Source of the DNA: Streptomyces sp. Ag109_O5-1
Lineage (GTDB): Bacteria; Actinomycetota; Actinomycetes; Streptomycetales; Streptomycetaceae
Reading direction: 5' to 3'
Assembly: GCF_003814875.1 (NCBI RefSeq)
Contig: NZ_RKQF01000001.1
Coordinates: forward strand, 2,728,001 to 2,792,000
Length of the DNA: 64,000 nt
Shown here: positions 1-8,100 of the stretch, one piece after another
How positions within the stretch are numbered: the stretch's first letter is position 1
How the letters are laid out: each line of letters starts with the position of its first letter
The notes under the pieces: model-generated
What the model saw: the letters and a program-made list of their open reading frames with translations, nothing else
Database searches by the model: none
Told to the model about the DNA's origin: nothing
Program-made: the position numbers and the translations under genes

Positions 1-412
1 GCTCGATCCGCCCGAGGTCGAATTCCACCGCGAGCGACACACAGATGACGACGTGATCGATGTTAGTGGCCAGCACCTGGCCCTCGGAACGCTTCGACGA
101 CGTCGACCGTACGAAGGCGGTCCGGCGGGGCAGGAGCGTCCGCACGTACAGGGGGTCGCTGCCCTCGGGATCGACAGCGACCCAGTCCCCCGTGCACACG
201 ACCTTCATCGGGTCGCGGGGGACGACGAACTCGGTGTCGGCACGGACCGTGCCGGCCGGGGTGATGACGTCGCACAGGCCACGGTCGACCCGGGCCACGC
301 GGCCGGGCAGGAGACCCTGCGCGGCATAGGGGGCGAACTCGGCTTCCCAGCCCTCGTCCCAGCCATAGGCGGCGAGAGGGTGCGACGAAACCGAAGAAGA
401 AGAGAAAGACAA
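1..412 (-). CDS. rsgA: Ribosome small subunit-dependent GTPase A, N-terminal part
   Basis: RsgA (YjeQ) is a circularly permuted GTPase that binds the 30S subunit late in its maturation. The minus strand reads, from a TTG at 410-412, a Ser-rich start followed by LAAYGWDEGWEAEF, then an OB-fold with FVVPRDPMKVVCTGDWVAVD and the segment SSKRSEGQVLATNIDHVVI that precedes the GTPase domain. The order matches actinobacterial RsgA. The rest lies beyond the left edge. An AAGG about eight bases upstream supports the TTG start. RsgA often follows aroA in Streptomyces; here the upstream DNA holds only a tiny ORF and mobile-element debris, so the usual neighbourhood looks disrupted. The assignment is from sequence recognition. 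Confidence 0.9.
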   Translation of the reverse strand, partial: MSFSSSSVSSHPLAAYGWDEGWEAEFAPYAAQGLLPGRVARVDRGLCDVITPAGTVRADTEFVVPRDPMKVVCTGDWVAVDPEGSDPLYVRTLLPRRTAFVRSTSSKRSEGQVLATNIDHVVICVSLAVEFDLGRIE

Positions 413-473
413 GGGGTGACCCTTCACAAGGTGGCCCCGGCGCCGCGCCCACTGGGGCGGGAGAAGAGTGAGG

Positions 474-545
474 TCAGCCGGAGACCACAGAGGTGGACTG
501 AACGAACTTCCGGATGCGGGCAGCGCCCATCGCAACGACAGCCAT
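474..545 (-). CDS. Possible 23-residue small ORF upstream of rsgA
   Basis: An ATG at 543-545 opens 23 codons with three basic residues around a Val/Ala-rich start (MAVVAMGAARIRKFVQ) and stops at 474-476. A strong GGGGAGG lies about seven bases before the ATG, better than the site of rsgA itself, which begins 61 bases downstream on the same strand. It could be a leader peptide or a small protein, or the preserved start of a truncated gene. I do not recognise it. Support is the ribosome site only. Confidence 0.35.
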   Translation of the reverse strand: MAVVAMGAARIRKFVQSTSVVSG

Positions 546-879
546 CGGTCACACCTCCCCAACCAAGCCGGTCACCTGCGGGAACCTTCGGTCACCGCTC
601 GAACAGCACTGACACTAGAGACAGTCAGGCCACGACGCCACCGAATTACGGCAGCCCGTAGTGCATGGGTCATTCCATGCCGTACAGCGTCTCCAGGTCG
701 ACCAGTCCTCGGTCAGCCCTCCGCCACCAGGTCGGGGTCTTCACGAGTCGTCGTCCGGGGCACCTCGGGGACCGGCCACCGGGTGTCGGGCACGTATCCG
801 ACACCGCGCCACCACGGGTGGGTGGGCAGCACTCCAGCAGGCTCGAACGGCCGACCGGGGAGAGGGAGAGCGACTGCCT

Positions 880-978
880 GTCCGAACTCGCGCCAACGGC
901 GAAGGCACCATCTACCAGCGCAAAGATGGCCGCCAGCAACAGCGGCCACCCGGTCGCCACCACTAGCGGCACACTGCT
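880..978 (+). pseudogene. N-terminal scrap of a tyrosine integrase
   Basis: The plus strand encodes VRTRANGEGTIYQRKDGR, the typical opening of actinobacterial tyrosine recombinases (the arm-binding segment usually reads RANGEGSIYQRKDGRW). After DGR the reading frame shifts; another frame continues with VATTSGT, which resembles the next integrase segment. Nothing of the catalytic domain remains, and the IS1380-like remnant begins directly after. It looks like the scar of an integrative element. The identity of the short segment is fairly convincing, the exact borders are not. Confidence 0.55.
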
Positions 979-984
979 ACCGGC

Positions 985-1692
985 GAGGGCGGCAGACCCT
1001 GATCCGCACCGACTCCGCGGGCGGCACCCACGACTTCATGTCCTGGCTCGCCAGGCGAGGCCGATGGCTGTCCTACTCGGTGGGCATGGTGATCACCGAA
1101 GCAATCCACGAACACGTGCTGAAGATACCCGTCTCAGCCTGGACCCCCGTCGTCGAGACCGACGGCGGGGCCCGGGACGGGGCCTTAGTCGCCGAGCTCA
1201 CCGGCGACGTACTGGACGGCTGGCCCATGGGCACGCGGCTGATTGCCAGGAAGGAACGGCCGCACCCCGGAGCTCAGTTGAGGCTCAGAGACGGGGACGG
1301 CATGCGGCTGACCTGTTTCGCCACCAACACCTCGGGCCGGCCGATCGCCGAGCTCGAACTCCGTCACCGGCTGCGGGCCCGGGCCGAGGACCGGATCCGG
1401 GCCGCCCGGGCCACCGGCCTGCGCAACCTGCCACTGCACACCACCGCCCAGAACAAGGTCTGGCTGGAGATCGCCCTCGACCTGCTGGCCTGGATGCCCA
1501 TGCTCGCCCTCACCGGCAAGGCCCGCCTCAGGGAACCCCGTCGACTGCGATTCCGCCTGTTCTCCGCGGCCGCTCAGCTCGTCACCACCGGCCGACGCAG
1601 GATTCTCCGCCTCTCTGCGCACTGGCCCTGGACCAGCGAGCGAGATCACCGCCGCCCTCGAACGGCTCACGCTCCTGCCCGCCCCCGGCTGA
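985..1692 (+). mobile_element. IS1380-family transposase remnant (C-terminal half)
   Basis: One plus-strand frame carries the C-terminal half of an IS1380-type DDE transposase in the expected order: LIRTDSAGGTHDFMSWL, then PVSAWTPVVETDGGARDGA, RPHPGAQLRLRDGDGMRLT, FATNTSGRPIAELELRHR, RIRAARATGLRNLPLHTTAQN and LRFRLFSAAAQLV. There is no transposase N-terminus upstream. Near the end the frame slips, because EITAALERLTLLPAPG and the stop at 1690-1692 lie in another frame. It is therefore a dead fragment. It lies between the integrase scrap and the immunity/toxin genes, in a stretch of accumulated mobile DNA. Confidence 0.75.
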
Positions 1693-1874
1693 CCAGCAAC
1701 CTCAACCGTCCCGACGACAGCACCACCCGACCCCGGGCAGTGGAACCCGGCGCCCACCCGACACGACAACCGGGACACCGGCCTGCCCACCACCAGCTCC
1801 GGCAAGCAAAAGGGCCCACCGACTCCGTCGACGGACCCTCGCGCAAGATCGAGGCGAAGGCAGCCGATCCGATC

Positions 1875-2114
1875 TCACCAGCCAAGCAGCCTCGGCAATT
1901 CATCGATGTACGGTGCGTAGTCTGGCTCTTCGTCGGCAATGCGGCTGAGTACTCGCCTGAACTCCTGACGCTCGGATTCGTTCATCGAGTTCAAGTCCGA
2001 GGCGATGTTCTCAAGCCCTTGAGAAGCAACATCGCGATCAATCTCATCGGCCGATGAATGATCGAGCAACATAATGGCAGAGAGTACTGCCCTTGCAAGG
2101 TGGTTTTCAATCAC
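1875..2114 (-). CDS. Probable immunity protein of the adjacent RHS toxin
   Basis: A small acidic protein of 79 residues with no signal peptide or membrane segment (IENHLARAVLSAIM at the start, ending PYIDELPRLLGW). I choose the GTG at 2112-2114 because it overlaps the toxin stop by one base in TAGTG, a usual arrangement for translational coupling, and AAGG lies upstream. An alternative TTG at 2153 would give 92 residues but has no ribosome site. The gene lies directly behind the toxin tip, and base composition drops clearly below the surrounding GC, as is common for exchanged toxin/immunity cassettes. I do not recognise the family; the immunity role is inferred from position, size and acidity. 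Confidence 0.6.
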   Translation of the reverse strand: MIENHLARAVLSAIMLLDHSSADEIDRDVASQGLENIASDLNSMNESERQEFRRVLSRIADEEPDYAPYIDELPRLLGW

Positions 2115-5100
2115 TAATTTGCCTGCCTTGTTACGATGGACGTAATACCCCAACTATCCAGTAGTTTGCGAGCATCGTCCGCAGCCGCCTGCGTGGGAAA
2201 TTCGTACACTGGTGTCAGTCCATGATAGGCCGCCGTCCCAGCCTGCCGCTGAGCGTGGTCCATCTTGTCAGCGAAACTCGGAAGCGAGAGCTTTCTGTCG
2301 ATCATCTCATCACCGAAGGCGCCGTCGAACTTCGCCGTCACATCGACGCCATCGGCTCCAGGCATTCGAAGCATCGGGGCAAGGCTCCTGCCGGTCTGAA
2401 GATCACTCCTCGCGCCTGCCGCACCGGATTGGTAACGATACGCACTCGGAGACATTCCTCTACGCGGCGGCGTCAACCGCAGATCACCGGCCTCCGGCAC
2501 CCATTCTGCTGTTGCACCGGCCCTATCTGAAACGCCGCAGTTGTGGACCAGCACCGGGGTCCTGCCGGCCTCCACGTAGTACGTGTGGAGGTCACCGATC
2601 GTCAGGTCGTACGTCGTCGTGTGTGCGTGGTAAAGGCGGACCGCGGTGACCGTTGCCGTGCCGGTCGGGGTCCGGAGGGTGTTTCCGGGGTGGAGGTCCT
2701 TGGCGTCGACGAAGGCGGACTGGGTCTGGTCGTAGAAGGGGTGGTGGTAGGTGGTGGTGAGGGTGCCCCCGCCGGAAGAGGTGGCGGACGGGGCCTCGGC
2801 CACGGTGGCGGCGGTCAGTTGCCGGCGGTCGGCGGGGGTGTGCGGGTGGGGGATGCCGACGGCGGTGGTGATGACGGCCGCGGAGGCGGCGAGGCCGAGG
2901 GCCGCCCTGGTCAGGATTCGCCGGCCGAGGCCGGGCGCGGGCTTCGGGGTCGGCTTCGGCTTCCCGGGCACGATGGTGACGTCCACGAAGTCGTGGTCGG
3001 TGTGGGTGACGATGACCCGTGTGACGGTGTGGGACTGCGTGCCCTTCGCACCGGGGACGGAGTCCTTGATCTTGTCGCCGACCTTGACCTTCTCGATGGG
3101 CCGCGTGGAGCCGTCGGCCATCACGACCTCTGTGGTGCCGGTGAAGCTGTGGGTGGCGCCGCAGCCGCCGCCGAACAGCTTCCCGCCCGCGGTGGCGAGG
3201 ACACCGCCCGCGGCACCGCCGACGGCACCGGACGCCGCGCCGTCGGCCGTGGCGGCCGCCGCGCCGGACCAGGAACAGCCGGCGTGGGTCTCGGAGCAGG
3301 TGAGGCCGTAGTCGGCCGCGCCGGTGGCACCGCCGGATATGCCGCCGGTGGTGGCGCCTTCCAGGGTGTTGGTGACGAGTTTGGGCAGCGCGTCGCCGAG
3401 CGCGGACTCCGCGAGTCTGCCGCCGAGCGCTCCGCCGATGCCGCCGCCGACGGCACCGCCCACGGCGCCCAGCACGGTGGAGGTGGCGAAGGCGCTGACC
3501 GAGCAGGCCCCCTTCTGTCCGCCCATGCACTTGCTGCCCTGGTCGACGAGACCGGCGGCCGCTCCGGCGAGCGCACCACAGGCGACGGCGCCGGGGATGG
3601 CCAGGCTTCCTCCGCTGCCCGCGGTGACGGCGGCCTCGCAGCCGGCGAAGACCACCGTGGACACGGCGAACGACGCGATGGCGGCGGCGTGGTTCTTGAA
3701 GTAGGTCGTGGCGGTGTTCACGCGTTTGGCCACCGCCTGGTAGGTACTGTGCGCGGCGTGACTCACGGCGTTCGACGCGGCCCGTATGAAGCCGGAGGCC
3801 TTGCGTTTGGCCACGGCCTTCGCGTCGGCGATCTCCCTGTTGAGCTCTGCGATCTGCCGGTTGAGGCTGGCGATCTCGCGGTCCAGTGAGGCCATTTCCC
3901 GGTCGAACGCGCGCGATGCCGCATCATAGGCGTCGCCGGCCCAGCCGCTCACGGTGTGCCAGGCGCTGGAGAGCTCGTCCGAGACCCAGTCATATGCCTC
4001 GCTGGCGTAGTGGGCGGCGGCGTGCCAGCCCGAGCTCACCGCGCTGGTGAATCCGTTCCAGGCGCTGCTCGCAGCGTGGCTGACGCTGTTCCAGGCGTCG
4101 CCGAGCCAGCTCTGGCCCGTGGGGTCGGTGCGGGTGAGGGGGTTGTCGTCGACGTAGGCGAAGGGGTTGGCGGCGGCCGAGTTCGGCACGGGGTTCAGGG
4201 ACGCCGTGTCCTTGTTCATGAACTGGCCCGTGGCAGGGTTGTACCAGCGGGAGGCCATGTTGACCTTGCCGGTGGCGTTGTCGGTCCAGCCCGACTGGTA
4301 GCCGAGGTTGCCGCTGGGGGTGCCGGTGGTGCCGGTGACGTTGCCCAGGGGGTCATACCCGGTGGAGGCGCTCAGGGCCGAGCCGGTGCCGGTGAAGTCG
4401 CCGACCACGTCGTCGTGCTGGTCGGTGTAGGCCAGAGTGGCGGTCGCGGGGGTGCCGCCCGCTGTGCCGATGCCCACCAGGGCGTCGCCGGGTGTCCAGG
4501 TGTAGGTGCTCGTACCGTCGGACGCAAGGTTGTTGCCGACGCCGGAGTAGGTGAAGGTCCTGGTCGCCCCGCCGTTGGCGGTGCTGGTGATGACCCGGCC
4601 GAGGGCGTCGGTGAGGTAGGTCTGGCTGCCCTGGGTCAGTTGCTGGTTGAAGGCGTCGGAGGCGAAGTCGGTCGCGCCGGAGGTGCCGGACTGGTGGGTG
4701 AGGGTGCCGCGAGCGCTGTAGGTGTAGGTGTTCTGTCCGTCGCTGGTGAGCTGGTCGCGGGCGTCGTAGGTGTAGACGTCGGAGCCGACGCGGATGCGGT
4801 TGCCGGAGTCGTCGTACGCGTACGCGGTGGTGGTGCTGCCGTTGTTCCAGGAGGTCAGACGGTCCGCGTAGTCGTAGATGTAGGTGTTGTTCGCGGCGCC
4901 GGCGAGTCCGGTGGTGGTCTTGCTGGTCTCGTTGCCGTTGGGGTCGTAGCCGTAGGCGATGGAGGCGACGGTGTTGCCGCCGGGGGTCTTGAGCGTGTCG
5001 GTGGTCAGCCGGTGCAGGTGGTCGTAGCCGTAGGAGCGGGTGTCTCCGCCGGTTCCGTACTGGATGCCGGCCAGCTGGTTGAGAGTGTTGTAGCCGTAGG

Positions 5101-8100
5101 TGAGGAGGGTGCCGGTGGCCGGGTCGGTCAGGTTGGCGAGCCGGTCGTTGCTGTCGTAGCCGTAGGACGTGGTGCCGGCGGCGTCGGTGCGCGCCGTGAG
5201 GAGTCCGTCGCCGTTGTAGGCGAAGGAGCCGGTTCCGGCCGATCCGCTGGTGGTCAGCAGGTCGCCGCGGTCGTCGTAGGTGAAGCTCTCGTCGGTGGCG
5301 GCGGTGGTCGTGCCGATCGCGGCGGTGACCGCGCTGCGCATCCGGTTGTCGTGGTCGTAGGTGAAGGTGCGGTCGGCGGTGGCCGCCTCGGCTCCGGTGC
5401 CGGACTCGGAAGTGACGTTGCCGACGTTGTCGTAGCCGGTGGTGACGCTCACTCCGCCGGGGGCGGTCCGGGTGACCGGGCGCCCGTCGGCGTCGTAGGC
5501 GGTGGTGAAGGTCGAGTCGGCCGCACCGGTGTAGCTGTAGGTGGAGGTGGTCACGGCCGGTTCGACGGTCGACTCCGGCAGGTTCCACACGTTGTAGGTG
5601 TAGTAGGTGCTGTTGCCGCGGCCGTCGGTGAAGCGTGTGCCGTTGCCGGCGGCGTCGTAGCCGAACGAGGTCGTGATGGAGTGTGTGTCGTCCACCGGCT
5701 GGGTCTCGCCGGTCACGTGTCCGAGGGCGTCGTGGGTGTAGGTGCTGGTGTGCAGACGGGCGTCGGTGGTCGACAGCAGCAGACCGGCCGGGTCGTAGGT
5801 CGCCGACTGCGAGGACAGGACCGTGCTGTGGTCGGTGTCGAGCGAAGCGACCCGCACGGGGTTGCCGAGCTGGTCGTAGGTGACGGTGTTCTGGGTGTTG
5901 TCGGGGAGGGTGACGGTGGTCTTGCGTCCCTGGCCGTCGTACGCCGTATGGGTGGTGTTGCCGGCGCCGTCGGTGACCTGGGTGCTTTCGCCGACCGCGT
6001 CGTAGCCGTAGCCGGTGGTGTCGCCGTCCGGGGTGGTGGTGGAGGCGAGGAACGCACCGCCGGGGTTCAGGGAGGAGGCCGTGTAGAAGTTGTTGGTGGT
6101 CAGGGCGGTCGCCGTCGGGTACCGCTCCAGGGAGGTGGCGGTCAGGGGCCGGCCCAGGTAGTCGTAGGTGGCCTGCGTCTGGCCGCCTTCGGGGTCGGTC
6201 CGGGACTGCACCTCGCCGTTGGTGTCGTAGACCGTGTGGGTGACGCCGTTGTTGGCGTCGGTGGTCTGGGCCAGGTCGCCGAGCTGGTCGTAAAGGTGTG
6301 TGGTGGTGTGCTGGAACGGATCGGTGACGCTCTTGACGTTGCCTGCATCGTCGTACTGGTAGGACGTGGTCGCGTCCCTGATGACGGTGGAGCTGCCCGG
6401 CGGGGTGTAGTCAGGGAGTATCCGGGAGTTCACACGGCCGACGGCGTCGTAGGTGGTGGTGACGGTGGTGTCGATCCCGTCCGGGCCCTCGGCCTCGGTG
6501 GGCTCACCGAAGGTGTCGTAGCCCGTGTAGCTCGTGGGGTGGACCAGGCCAGGCGCGCCGCCGTCGGACTCGGCCTGGACCGCGGGGGCGGTGGTGACGG
6601 CGAGGTTGCCCGCTTCGTCGTAGCTGAAGTAGGTGGTGTTGGTGTCGGGATCGGTCACCGACAGCGGCAGGCCGCGCTGGTCGAGCTGCCAGCGCGTAGT
6701 GGCCTGGTCCGAGGAGGACGTGGTGCCGCCGTTGCGGCCCTTGGAGTACAGGGCCGAGATCTCGTCGGCGGACAGGGCCCGCTGGTAGACCTGCACGTTG
6801 TCGACCGAGCCGGCGACCGCGTCGGTGACGGTGCCGCCCGCGGTCTCGGTGCCCCCGATGGAGAGCGGGCCGGTCCCGCTCCACGGCGAGGGGTCGCTCG
6901 TGGTCGCGGCGAGAACGCCGTTGACGTACAGCTTCAGCGTTCCGGTGCTCGAGTCGAACTGACCGACCAGGTGTGTCCAGGTGTTCAGCGCCGCGTGTGC
7001 CGGCGCGACGGCGTCGTAGAACGCCGAGGGTGACGCGAGGTCCTGGCTGGCCGCATGGAGACGGAAGCTGTTGTCGGGCAGCGAGTACTGGAGGTAGAAC
7101 GACGCCCGGTTGGTGCCGCCCTGGGCCACGAACGTCCGGTACGTGGAGGCGTCGGCGAGGTTCACCCAGGCGGAGACGGTGTAGGAGGAGGCGGTGTTCA
7201 GCGCGGGCCCGTTGGTCGCGATGACGCTGCCCGAGCCGCCGGTCGATCCGTTGAAGTGGGCCGCTCCGTCCGACCAGGTGATCCCGGAGCCGGCGGTGGC
7301 GGTGTTGCCGTTGCCGGAGTTGTCGGAGACCAAGCTGCCCGACGTCTGGTCCAGCCTCCACCAGGCGTTGGGGTGGCTCACGCCGTCCTCGTGCACCGAC
7401 TGGCTGGTGAGGTTGCCCATCGGGTCGTAGGTGGAGCTGGTGGTGTGAGTGGTGCCGGTGCCGTCGGTGAGGGTGGTGGTGGCCACCTTGTCGTCGGGCG
7501 TGTAGGACACGGTCGTGGTCCGGTTCACGCCGGTCGGATCCACTGTCGTCGCGGTGACCCGGTCGGCGGCGTCCACCGTCGAGTTGGTGGTGGTGGCACC
7601 GTTGTTGGTGACCTGCGAGGTCAGGTTTCCTGCCGCGTCATAGGTGTTGGACTGCTCGACGAAGTGCTGGTGCCCGGTCGGGTCGCTGCGGGTGACGGTG
7701 GCCGTCAGGCCGTTGTCGGTGTAGGTGTAGGACGTGACGTTGCCCATGGCGTCCGTCAGGGACTGCAGCCGTCCCGACGGGTCGTAGGCGCGGGAGGACT
7801 CGACGAGGTCGCGCGCGGCGGACGGGTTGACCGGGTCGCCGATGTAGTTCTTCAGGGTCTGGGTGAGCAGCTTGCCGTTCGGGTCGTACCCGTAGGACAG
7901 CACGTTGCCGGCCGGGTCCTGCACCGTCGCCTGGTTGCCGTACCCGTCGTAGGTGTACGTCGTCGTGCCGCCGGCCGCATCCGTGGTGGTCTTCACCTGG
8001 TCGTACGGGGTGTACGTGTACGACTGGGTTCGTGAGGCGTCCCCGCCGCCGAGGTCGGCGACCGTCTGGGAGGAGACCATGCCGTCGGCGTCGAAGACGG

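Noticed and set aside
670..972. Minus-strand frames around 670-972 (PTWWRRADRGLVDLETLYGME)
   Set aside because: Could be a scrap from a mobile element, but I could not identify it and it overlaps the integrase fragment.
3956..7033. 1025-codon plus-strand frame opposite the RHS gene
   Set aside because: Gly/Val/Arg-rich antisense shadow of YD repeats, no motif.
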